A stretch of DNA of 5,832 nt, from assembly GCA_029861485.1 (NCBI GenBank), contig JAOTZF010000117.1:1-5832 (forward strand), given 5' to 3'. Source of the DNA: Thermoleophilia bacterium. GTDB lineage: Bacteria > Actinomycetota > Thermoleophilia > Miltoncostaeales > Miltoncostaeaceae. The notes beneath the pieces were generated by a model. It saw nothing but the letters and a program-made list of their open reading frames with translations. It did no database searches and had not been told where the DNA came from. Below, in pieces: positions 1-5,222 of the stretch; the stretch's first letter is position 1, and the number at the start of each line of letters is the position of its first letter. A program made the position numbers and the translations under genes.

Positions 1-2
1 AT

Positions 3-104
3 CGAGTCGGGGGCGATGCCAAGGTCGACGCGCTCACCGTCGCGCTTCGCATCGATGAGCGCCTGGCCGAGGTGCGGGGCACCAGCACCGCCCACGGAAG
101 CTGA
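3..104 (+). CDS. C-terminal end of an unidentified protein (5' end outside window)
   Basis: An open frame enters from the left edge in frame 3 and runs 33 codons to a TGA at 102-104. Third positions are nearly all G or C, as in the other genes here, while the other two plus frames lack this bias or stop early. The visible residues include DALTVALRIDERLAEVRG, which looks like an amphipathic helix, followed by a short polar tail (TSTAHGS). I do not recognise the family from so short a piece. Its stop lies within a perfect palindrome (100-111) that also carries the stop of the converging minus-strand ORF, so the two genes end two bases apart. The coding call rests on codon composition and the absence of stops only. 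Confidence 0.55.
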   Translation, partial: RVGGDAKVDALTVALRIDERLAEVRGTSTAHGS

Positions 105-138
105 GCTCAGCCGTTCTTGGGCCGCCGGCGGCGCTGAG
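100..138. terminator. Nested palindromes between converging genes; possible bidirectional terminator
   Basis: GCTGAGCTCAGC (100-111) and GCCGCCGGCGGC (121-132) are both perfect 12-base palindromes. In addition CTCAGC (106-111) can pair with GCTGAG (133-138), enclosing the second palindrome. This sits exactly where the plus-strand gene (stop 102-104) and the minus-strand small ORF (stop 109-107) converge, the expected place for a two-way terminator. Neither side has a T-tract, so it is not a canonical intrinsic terminator. GC-rich hairpins without U-tracts are common after genes in high-GC actinobacteria. The terminator role is inference. Confidence 0.35.
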
Positions 139-283
139 GGTGGCGAGGCAGCTGCGAGGCCCAGTTGCGAAGCGGACTCGAGGTGCCCCGCTGAGGGCGG
201 CCGATGATCGCGAGGGTCGGGCAGAGCCACAGAGCGCTTGCGGCGACGCGCTCGGACCAGGGCAGGCTGCGGCGGACCCTCAC
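107..283 (-). CDS. Candidate 58-aa basic small protein with one hydrophobic segment, coupled to the HD-GYP gene
   Basis: This frame starts with GTG at 283-281, overlapping the HD-GYP stop codon as GTGA, and ends at TGA 109-107. A GGGAG lies six bases upstream of the GTG inside the end of the HD-GYP gene, a good ribosome binding site at a good distance. About 88% of codons end in G or C, matching real genes here. The product would have a basic N-terminus (VRVRRS), a hydrophobic stretch at about residues 13-28 containing VAASALWLCPTLAIIG, and a very basic tail (RHPQRRRRPKNG). It could be a small single-pass membrane peptide with a positively charged cytoplasmic end, made by translational coupling. 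I recognise no family. The alternative is a chance open frame in GC-rich DNA; the start overlap, binding site and codon bias together make it worth listing. Confidence 0.4.
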   Translation of the reverse strand: MRVRRSLPWSERVAASALWLCPTLAIIGRPQRGTSSPLRNWASQLPRHPQRRRRPKNG

Positions 284-2388
284 GCGACGCTCCCGCTGAG
301 GCGCCCTCGATCGAGAAGCGCAGCAAGCGCCTCGACCGCCTGCGGCCAGAACTGAGCACCCGAGCAGCGCGCGCACTCCTGCCGCGCCGACGCCGCGTCG
401 CGCGGGCCTCGATACGGGCGATCGCTGGTCATGGCGTCCCATGAATCGGCGAGGGCCAGGATGCGGGCCCCCTCGGGGATGTCAGTGTTCAAGAGCGCGT
501 CGGGGTAGCCCTCACCATCCCATCGCTCGTGATGTCCTCGCACCCACGAGCACTGCTCGGCGTCGAGCGAACGGGCGCTGATGCGGCCGCCAATCGCCGC
601 ATGGGAATGGACGAGGCACAGCTCTGCGGTATCGAGAATGCCGGGCTTGTCGACCAGCCCTGTCGGAAGCGCGGCCTTGCCGATGTCGTGCAACAGCGCG
701 GCGTCGCGCAGCCGCTGCACGTCCCCGCTGCTCCAACCGAGCTCCGCGGCGATCGACGTGGCGAGCTGCGCCACGCGGCGGGCGTGATCCTCACCGTCGG
801 GAAGTAGCCGATCGGCGATCGCTGCGAGCGACTCGATGTCATGGTGGCGACCGGAGACGAGCAGCGCCTCCAGGCCGGAGGTGTGAACTACCGCGGCGTC
901 GGCGCAGCCCACGAGAGCGATCTCCAAGGCGCGCCCGGCCCGGGCGAGCAGATCGGCCGACTCGCCGGCCGCCGTCAGCTCGGCGACTCCGGCCGTGAGG
1001 TGGGGACCGTCTCCCAGCGTCTGGGCCATGGCGCAGCGCACGCGCTCAGCCGCCTGCCACGCCGCTACCGAGTCCGACTCCGGCAGCAGCCACGCGAGCC
1101 GGCCACCGTCGATGACTGCGATGGTCTCACCGGCCCGAGCCGTCGCCCTGAGCTTCTCGGCAGCCGCGGCGACATCCAGCACGCGTCGAGCCGGACCGTC
1201 GACCAGGCCCAGAATCGACAACGCGAGCGGTCGCCCGTACCGAGCGGCTCGGGCGCTCTCGCGCGCAAGACGATCGACGAACGCCGAGTGATCGAGCGTG
1301 AGCGCCGCCGCCGCGTGGCCGCCATCCTCCCACGCGAGATACAGCGCGATCAGCTCTGCTACGGAACTCAGCCACGCGGTGCCCTCGGCCGAGCTCGCGC
1401 TTGCGCCGCGCACCACCAGCTGACCCCAGTGCGCGCCTGCCGGCGCGACGCCAGCGCGCTCGATGCCCCCATCTGGATCGCCATCGGCGCCGAGGAAGGC
1501 CACACCGACGTCCCCGGTCGCGGCGACGATCCCATGCGGCCCGACGAGGGCCGCCCCGTGGGCGTCGAGCAGGCGGCACGCGAGGCCGGTTGCCACGCTG
1601 CCGATGTCCGCGATCGAGTCGCGGCGGGCCACCATCGTCGCGACCCGGCGCAGGCCGATCTCGCGATCTCGGTCACGCTTGGCATTGGAGACGTCGCGCA
1701 CGACGATCTCGGCCACGCCGTTTACCACGCGGCAGCGCGTCTCGACCCATATATGGCGATCGTCGCCGCGGCGCACGCGGTGCGAATCGCCCACGACCTC
1801 ATCAGGGTTGGCGAATGCCTCGGCCAGCCGGCGGGCAACCTGCTCGGCCTCGTCCGCATGAGCCAGCCCCGGCCACGGCAGCGAGATCAGATCATCGGGG
1901 CGCAGTCCCGTGATGGCTCTCGCCGAGCCGTTGGCGGAGATAATCGTGCCGTCGGCCGCGCAGCGGAGGGTCAGATCGGTGGCGCGTCCGCCGAGAGGCC
2001 GGGCGCCGGTGCGCGTTTGGCGCCGCGCGGCCAGCTCGACGCGGGCGGTCAGCTCCTCGGTCGTAACGGGCCCCAGGACGTAGTCGGCCACGCCAGCCTC
2101 GATGGCGGGCATGATCTGATCGGCTCGCTCACGGGGGAGCAGCGCGATGACGGGCGGCCCACCGCGCGTCAGTGCGACGCCCTCGCCCCACTCGAGTACG
2201 ACGACGTCGCTGCGGTTGGTGAGGGCTGCGACCGCCGGCGGCGCGCTGGTACGCACCCGGTAGCCAACCCGGCGCAGCGCAGCTGCGAGCTGCTCGCGAC
2301 GGGCGCGGCGGCGCGAGGCGACGACGACGCGCGCGTTGGATGGCGCGAGCGTGGCCGGTACGGCGTTGACGGGGTTGGGCACGGACAT
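280..2388 (-). CDS. Multidomain HD-GYP cyclic-di-GMP phosphodiesterase (REC-like/PAS/GAF/degenerate GGDEF/HD-GYP)
   Basis: This 702-residue soluble signalling protein probably hydrolyses the second messenger c-di-GMP in the cytoplasm. By eye the domains run: receiver-like about 19-123, PAS about 138-238 (DGTIISANGSARAITG; closing IVVRDVS), GAF-like about 245-352, GGDEF-like about 366-492, HD-GYP about 515-695. The HD-GYP part keeps its hallmarks: H535, LLHDIGK with H567/D568, H596, HHERWDGEGYP (619-629), D648 and SDRPYR (655-660). The receiver has lost its phosphorylation residues: E66 replaces the acceptor Asp, A24-S25-R26 the acidic pocket, and G106 the conserved Lys. The GGDEF signature reads DGGRL (about 427-431), so cyclase activity is unlikely. 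No transmembrane segment is visible, so the stimulus is probably intracellular. The start is the first ATG; upstream (GGCTCCTATC) has no Shine-Dalgarno sequence, so a leaderless start or a different start is possible. It lies 138 bases after the permease gene, and its stop overlaps the GTG of the small ORF. Confidence 0.93.
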   Translation of the reverse strand: MSVPNPVNAVPATLAPSNARVVVASRRRARREQLAAALRRVGYRVRTSAPPAVAALTNRSDVVVLEWGEGVALTRGGPPVIALLPRERADQIMPAIEAGVADYVLGPVTTEELTARVELAARRQTRTGARPLGGRATDLTLRCAADGTIISANGSARAITGLRPDDLISLPWPGLAHADEAEQVARRLAEAFANPDEVVGDSHRVRRGDDRHIWVETRCRVVNGVAEIVVRDVSNAKRDRDREIGLRRVATMVARRDSIADIGSVATGLACRLLDAHGAALVGPHGIVAATGDVGVAFLGADGDPDGGIERAGVAPAGAHWGQLVVRGASASSAEGTAWLSSVAELIALYLAWEDGGHAAAALTLDHSAFVDRLARESARAARYGRPLALSILGLVDGPARRVLDVAAAAEKLRATARAGETIAVIDGGRLAWLLPESDSVAAWQAAERVRCAMAQTLGDGPHLTAGVAELTAAGESADLLARAGRALEIALVGCADAAVVHTSGLEALLVSGRHHDIESLAAIADRLLPDGEDHARRVAQLATSIAAELGWSSGDVQRLRDAALLHDIGKAALPTGLVDKPGILDTAELCLVHSHAAIGGRISARSLDAEQCSWVRGHHERWDGEGYPDALLNTDIPEGARILALADSWDAMTSDRPYRGPRDAASARQECARCSGAQFWPQAVEALAALLDRGRLSGSVA

Positions 2389-2471
2389 GATAGGAGCCGC
2401 TGCGAGCGTAGGCTGCGCCGGCGAGTCGAGCGTACGGTCGGCTCGTGCCAGACTCGACGGGAGTTCGTGTA

Positions 2472-2491
2472 GTCGCGCCTATACGCGCGAC
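2472..2491. promoter_or_regulatory. Perfect 7-base inverted repeat (GTCGCGC-N6-GCGCGAC)
   Basis: Arms GTCGCGC (2472-2478) and GCGCGAC (2485-2491) are exactly complementary around the spacer CTATAC. The element is 35 bases past the permease stop and about 83 bases before the HD-GYP ATG. It could be a terminator hairpin for the permease transcript, though no U-tract follows, or a dimeric repressor operator controlling the HD-GYP gene. The TA-containing spacer in otherwise GC-rich DNA slightly favours a protein-binding or promoter-proximal role. The function is inference. Confidence 0.45.
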
Positions 2492-2526
2492 CAGACCGCC
2501 GACCGCCCTGGCGAGTCGCCTTCGGG

Positions 2527-3405
2527 TTAGCCCAGCTTGTCCGAGAAGAGGGTGAAGGCGACGACGAAGGTCAGGCCGATCACCAGGAAGAGGCCGCCGA
2601 AGATCAGGCCCGTCAGCCGCTCGGGCAACCGGCCCTGTAATCGGCTTCCGATCTGGGCCCCGATGATCGCCCGGGCACTGCCCAGACGATCAGGTTCCAG
2701 GGGGTGGCGCCGAAGCCGTCCTCGGCCGCGAGCTGGAAGAGGTGGGTGATGGTGGCGCCCACCACCGTGCCCGCGACCACCACCGTCGACGTCGCCGCCG
2801 CAACCGGCAGAGGCACGCGCAGTCGTCGCGCCAGGTTGGGCATCACCGCCTCGCCGATTCCGGTGGAGATCATCTCGGCCGCGGTGCCGCCGCCCGCCGC
2901 CAGCGCATGCGAGGCATTCATGCCCCACACCGAGTACCGATATGTGCGTCCCTGCGAGCTCGTCACCTCACGCCGCTCGCTGCCGTGGCGGACCGGCGAG
3001 CCCGGTGCGCTCGTGGGCATCGCGCGCGTGCTGAATGAGGAGGTACGCCAGGAGCACCATCGCGATGCCATAGCCGATCCGGAGCGCGTTCTCGGGCACG
3101 CTGCGGGTCAGCAGCGCGCCAACCGCCGCCGCTGGGAGGCTCCAGACGATCAATCCACGCGCCATCTTCCAATCTACGAGGCGCCGGCGCATGTAGCCGT
3201 AGACGCCAGAGCTGAAGCCGGACGTCTCCAAGAAGAGGGCCGTACCGATCGCCGCGACCGTCGTGAGGGTCGGAGCGTCGAACAGCGGGAATCCGATCAG
3301 GAAGACCGGAATGAGCATCGCCGCGCCGCTGATCCCCGAGAACATCGCGAGGCTCGCGACGGTGATGCATACGGGGAACATGAACCAGTACACCGTCCAA
3401 TCCAT
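2527..3405 (-). CDS. TauE/SafE-family membrane permease, split by two compensating frame changes
   Basis: Members of this family are inner-membrane permeases proposed to export sulfite, sulfoacetate or other organosulfur anions; the substrate here is unknown. Reading needs three pieces. ATG 3405 to about 3001 gives MDWTVYWFMF, SGISGAAMLIPVFLIGFPLF, AAIGTALFLETSGFSSGVYGY and several hydrophobic helices. About 3000 to 2672, in a second frame, gives RTYRYSVWG, an STGIGEAVMPNLARRLRVP repeat-like loop and further helices. About 2671 to 2527, back in the first frame, gives AIIGAQIGSRLQGRLPERL, a final hydrophobic helix and the stop TAA. Joined, this is about 292 residues, normal for the family. ATG 3405 is preferred over the upstream GTG 3495 because GGGGTG (3416-3411) precedes it by five bases and the protein then begins at its first membrane segment. 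The intermediate frame still reads as good TauE sequence, so the gene looks functional apart from the two indels. Sequence error is the likeliest cause, recent inactivation the next. Confidence 0.82.
2666..2677 (-). other. Frame-change site 2 in the permease gene (apparent missing base)
   Basis: On the coding strand, GTG CCC GGG is followed by CGATCATC. Family-like sequence ends with NLIVWAVPG in one frame and resumes with AIIGAQIG in another, one base back. Adding one G to the GGG run (or one C to the plus-strand CCC) restores a continuous VPGAIIGAQ reading. This is a typical place for a homopolymer deletion error or mutation. Confidence 0.7.
2971..3030 (-). other. Frame-change site 1 in the permease gene (apparent extra base)
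   Basis: The first frame runs through HARDAHERTG and then meets TGA at 2970-2968. The frame one base on reads SPVRHGSERREVTSSQ, then GRTYRYSVWG, which matches the linker before the second half of this permease family. Dropping one G of the coding-strand GGG run (plus-strand CCC, 3001-3003) joins them as HERTGSPVRHGSERR. The exact base cannot be fixed from sequence alone; anywhere in this interval would work. Confidence 0.65.
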
Positions 3406-3514
3406 GCCATCACCCCGACGTCGATCGCGCGCGCTCCCGCGGGCGGCCCGCTTCGCACCCTTGGCCCATATCGTGATCGCGTAACCGCGGGTCACATGGG
3501 AACTGTGGCACCTC

Positions 3515-4282
3515 TCACGGAGGCGTCGGCCCAGCCACCGCGTCGATGTTCAGCCGAACGTAGTCGATGATCGGCGCGGGCATAGCGTCGGCGACCGCGT
3601 CAAGGAAGAGCTGGCCGGCCGCTTCGCCCAGCCGCTCCAGGTGTGAGCCGAGGACGACCGTACGCAGGTACTCCTTGAGATCCCGACGATCGAGCTCGAA
3701 GGGGTCGTGACTCAGCCAGGTCGCGATCTCAGCGAACCCCGCCGCCTCGAGATCGGCGCGAGCCTGCGCGTCGCTGCGAAAGTTCCAGGGGCTCCATGTC
3801 ACGCCGGCCGCCCTGATTGCGTCCTGTACGCCCGTGATGTTTCCCGCGCCACCACAGTCGACATGGAGACGCCCGCCCGGGTTCAGGGCGTCGGCGAAGC
3901 GCCGGAAGACGCCGGCGTGGTCCGGCACCCAATGCAAGGTCGACGTGGAGACGATCACGTCGACCGCCTCGGTGAGCGCGAGAGGCTCGGTGAGGTCCGC
4001 CCGGATGAAGTGCACCCGCGGGTCCCCGCCGAGGCGCTCGCGGGCCCGGTCGAGCATCGCGGTGGATCCGTCCAGGGCGATGACGCGGCCGGCAGGCAGG
4101 CGCTCGAGCACCTGCGCCGTGACTCGCCCGGTGCCGCACCCTGCATCGAGCACCGTCTCGGAGCCGCGCAGTTCGATGCGCTCGAGCACCCCCGCTCCGC
4201 GATGCGCCATGTGGGCGCCGACGCGATCGTAGGAGAGGGCGTCCCACTCGCGCGCTCGACCCGCGTCGCGAGGACCGGTCAT
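3515..4282 (-). CDS. Class I SAM-dependent methyltransferase, trans-aconitate methyltransferase (Tam)-like
   Basis: This 255-residue cytosolic enzyme should transfer a methyl group from S-adenosylmethionine to a small acceptor. Motif I is VLDAGCGTGRVT (44-55). The acidic ribose-binding residue is D71 in RVIALDGS, the adenine-region motif is RADLTEP (94-100), then comes STLHWVPDH (114-122), which resembles the Tam family, and LNPGGRLHVDCGG (133-145). The C-terminal half (WSPWNFRSD, LSHDPFELD) also resembles Tam-like proteins, but I would not name the substrate; carboxylates such as trans-aconitate are only one possibility. The open frame extends upstream to 4723, but family members begin just before the REWDALSYDRVG segment, so ATG 4282 fits. 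That ATG has no Shine-Dalgarno sequence of its own. Instead it overlaps, as ATGA, the stop of a 17-codon leader ORF with a strong binding site. The permease gene follows after 109 bases. Confidence 0.9.
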   Translation of the reverse strand: MTGPRDAGRAREWDALSYDRVGAHMAHRGAGVLERIELRGSETVLDAGCGTGRVTAQVLERLPAGRVIALDGSTAMLDRARERLGGDPRVHFIRADLTEPLALTEAVDVIVSTSTLHWVPDHAGVFRRFADALNPGGRLHVDCGGAGNITGVQDAIRAAGVTWSPWNFRSDAQARADLEAAGFAEIATWLSHDPFELDRRDLKEYLRTVVLGSHLERLGEAAGQLFLDAVADAMPAPIIDYVRLNIDAVAGPTPP

Positions 4283-4332
4283 CGAGAGATGGTCGCAGAC
4301 CGGCTGAAAACGCGCCCGTTGGAAGATGTCAT
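4279..4332 (-). CDS. 17-codon leader peptide translationally coupled to the methyltransferase gene
   Basis: ATG 4332 is preceded by GGAGG (4342-4338) at a five-base spacing, within a GGGGGGAGGAAGCT stretch, which is the strongest ribosome binding site in the window. The frame reads MTSSNGRVFSRSATISR and stops at TGA 4281-4279, overlapping the methyltransferase ATG as ATGA. Since the methyltransferase start has no binding site of its own, ribosomes ending the leader could restart there. The peptide has no run of one amino acid typical of an attenuator, though five of 17 residues are Ser. The alternative is that ATG 4332 is the real methyltransferase start and a single-base error breaks the frame; the permease suggests such errors exist here. 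Confidence 0.5.
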   Translation of the reverse strand: MTSSNGRVFSRSATISR

Positions 4333-4359
4333 AGCTTCCTCCCCCCGTGAAATGAAGCT
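4333..4359 (-). promoter_or_regulatory. Ribosome binding site within a 6-bp stem-loop before the leader peptide
   Basis: On the transcript AGCTTC (4359-4354) can pair with GAAGCT (4338-4333) across a 15-base loop. The GGAGG core (4342-4338) lies at the loop/stem junction, and the 3' arm directly abuts the leader ATG. Pairing could partly hide the start region. A six-pair stem is weak, so this is suggestive only. Confidence 0.35.
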
Positions 4360-4432
4360 TTGAGCGTTTTGGGGAGGTGTGACGGTGCGAATGAGTATTC
4401 CCACCGGTTTTCCCATCGCCGCGCATGGCGGA

Positions 4433-4448
4433 TGGTGTCATCACACCA
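4433..4448. promoter_or_regulatory. Inverted repeat TGGTGT-CATC-ACACCA, candidate operator
   Basis: Two exact six-base arms, TGGTGT (4433-4438) and ACACCA (4443-4448), flank a four-base spacer in the divergent region between the leader/methyltransferase transcript and the plus-strand gene at 4475. It ends 26 bases before that GTG start. Size and symmetry suit a dimeric helix-turn-helix repressor, with TGGT/ACCA half-sites loosely like GntR-family operators. No regulator gene is visible in the window, so the partner is unknown. A small mRNA hairpin is the alternative. Confidence 0.35.
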
Positions 4449-4474
4449 GCTCCGCCCCCACAAGAGGAGACACC

Positions 4475-4864
4475 GTGATCTGCGTCCCGTTGCCCCATCA
4501 CCGGTCCTCCGGTCCGCGGATGCTCCCCCCCGGACGCCCGGAGCCCCGCTCCGACTCGGTCGGCGCGCGCGCGGACGCGTTGCTGGATGAGGTCTTCATC
4601 GACCTCGCCAATGCCGAGGTACAGCGCGGGCTCATGCGCTTGCTGACCGGGCTCGCCGAGCTTCGACGGCGTGCCAGCCGCCCCGAGTGGCGTCGCTTCA
4701 GCGACGAGACCTGGGTGCGCCACCCGGTGAGCAGCCAGTTCCTCGACCTGAGGATCCGAGAAGCGGCCATGCGCGTGGGAGGCCCACGCGCCGGTTTGGC
4801 CGCCCTGCTGTCCCTCCTCAGCGAGCGCACGCCGCCGGCGATCAGCTCACGCCGCCGCCGCTAG
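4475..4864 (+). CDS. Hypothetical protein, 129 aa
   Basis: Translation from GTG 4475 to TAG 4862-4864 gives a protein I do not recognise. The start is chosen because AGAGGAG precedes it by five bases and codon third positions become strongly GC-rich from there. In-frame upstream starts (4379, 4385, 4391) would add a stretch with only about 60% G/C third positions. The N-terminal 30 residues are Pro/Arg-rich and probably disordered. Residues about 31-70 (GARADALLDEVFIDLANAEVQRGLMRLL) look helical and amphipathic, and about 72-118 include RPEWRRFSDETWVRHPVSSQ and a second helical region with LAALLSLLSE. The tail is Arg-rich (SSRRRR). There is no signal peptide, transmembrane segment or metal motif. 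It is transcribed away from the methyltransferase and may share its intergenic control region. Orientation is supported by codon bias; the opposite-strand frames look like shadows. Confidence 0.6.
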   Translation: MICVPLPHHRSSGPRMLPPGRPEPRSDSVGARADALLDEVFIDLANAEVQRGLMRLLTGLAELRRRASRPEWRRFSDETWVRHPVSSQFLDLRIREAAMRVGGPRAGLAALLSLLSERTPPAISSRRRR

Positions 4865-4865
4865 A

Positions 4866-4880
4866 GCGCCGGCGCGCGCC
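4866..4880 (+). terminator. Overlapping GC palindromes just after the stop; weak terminator candidate
   Basis: GCGCCGGCGC (4866-4875) and GGCGCGCGCC (4871-4880) are perfect overlapping palindromes that begin two bases after the TAG of the hypothetical gene. They could form short GC-only hairpins. No T-tract follows, and such palindromes arise easily in 70% GC DNA, so confidence is low. Confidence 0.22.
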
Positions 4881-4966
4881 CTGCTGCACCGCACTCACCG
4901 GCAGGCGGCATGGCCGCGCGCTCGAATCGGGAAGTGACCGAGCCGCAGGGGTCGCCCCGCGTCCAC

Positions 4967-4996
4967 TTGACCACCTATTGTCCGCGCTGTTACTAA
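4967..4996 (+). promoter_or_regulatory. Possible promoter, TTGACC and TACTAA 18 bases apart
   Basis: TTGACC (4967-4972) is close to the housekeeping -35 consensus. TACTAA (4991-4996), 18 bases on, matches the -10 consensus only in part. It lies at the start of the most AT-rich patch in the window, which favours a promoter. A start near 5003 would leave a leader of about 240 bases before the VOC GTG at 5247, unusually long unless the leader is regulatory or a second promoter lies nearer. Confidence 0.3.
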
Positions 4997-4997
4997 A

Positions 4998-5025
4998 GCA
5001 ATCGCTTGAGCAAGTCGATATTTGC
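4998..5025. promoter_or_regulatory. Nested imperfect dyad, candidate operator
   Basis: Three nested complementary pairs share one centre. CTTG/CAAG (5005-5008, 5011-5014) is innermost, ATCG/CGAT (5001-5004, 5016-5019) comes next after one unpaired T, and GCAA/TTGC (4998-5001, 5022-5025) is outermost, sharing base 5001 with the ATCG arm. The dyad sits directly downstream of the possible -10 box, a normal place for a repressor site. No regulator is identified. Confidence 0.3.
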
Positions 5026-5178
5026 ACCTCCCGGGGGCGGCCCACGAACCCCCGCCGCAGCGCACCACCCGACCGAGCATTCCCGGGTCGCGGGCGCGGG
5101 GTAGGCTCAGGGGCGGGTGCGGTGTGGCCCCAGCATTGCCGGGATCATCTCGCGCCCACTCCTCAAAGGGCGCCGGCC

Positions 5179-5199
5179 GAGCCGACGCGCGCGGCTCGA
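5179..5199 (+). promoter_or_regulatory. Leader hairpin upstream of the VOC gene (7-bp stem, 7-base loop)
   Basis: CGAGCCG (5179-5185) and CGGCTCG (5193-5199) are exactly complementary around ACGCGCG. The stem is all Watson-Crick with six G/C pairs of seven, so it should be stable in RNA. It ends 47 bases before the GTG start. It could be an attenuator, an mRNA stability element or a DNA operator; nothing in the sequence decides which. Confidence 0.35.
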
Positions 5200-5222
5200 C
5201 CCACGGGCAGGCCGCACGCAGC

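Noticed and set aside
190..300. Recurrent GCTGAGG motif at 133, 190 and 295
   Set aside because: Only six to eight bases are shared at uneven spacing, and one copy is inside the HD-GYP gene; chance is sufficient.
841..2472. 543-codon plus-strand open frame opposite the HD-GYP gene
   Set aside because: It is an antisense shadow. High GC third positions of the real gene suppress stops on the other strand, and the translation (Gly/Arg/Ala-rich, repeated RQ and GR patterns) has no domain.
3439..3451. GCGGGC-G-GCCCGC hairpin between methyltransferase and permease genes
   Set aside because: A single-base loop cannot form well in RNA, there is no T-tract, and such GC-only palindromes are expected by chance at this base composition.
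2704..3570. 288-codon plus-strand open frame opposite the permease
   Set aside because: The composition is Arg/Ala/Pro-rich with runs such as RTDRRDRREGR, typical of antisense frames; the minus strand has clear membrane protein sequence here.
4385..4474. GTG at 4385 with GGGAGG seven bases upstream as an earlier start of the hypothetical gene
   Set aside because: The added 30 codons have only about 60% G/C third positions and contain the TGGTGT/ACACCA dyad, so they look intergenic.
4283..4723. Upstream extension of the methyltransferase frame to 4723 (402 residues)
   Set aside because: The added 147 residues are low-complexity, cross the divergent promoter region and the opposite gene, and precede the point where family members start (REWDALSYDRVG).
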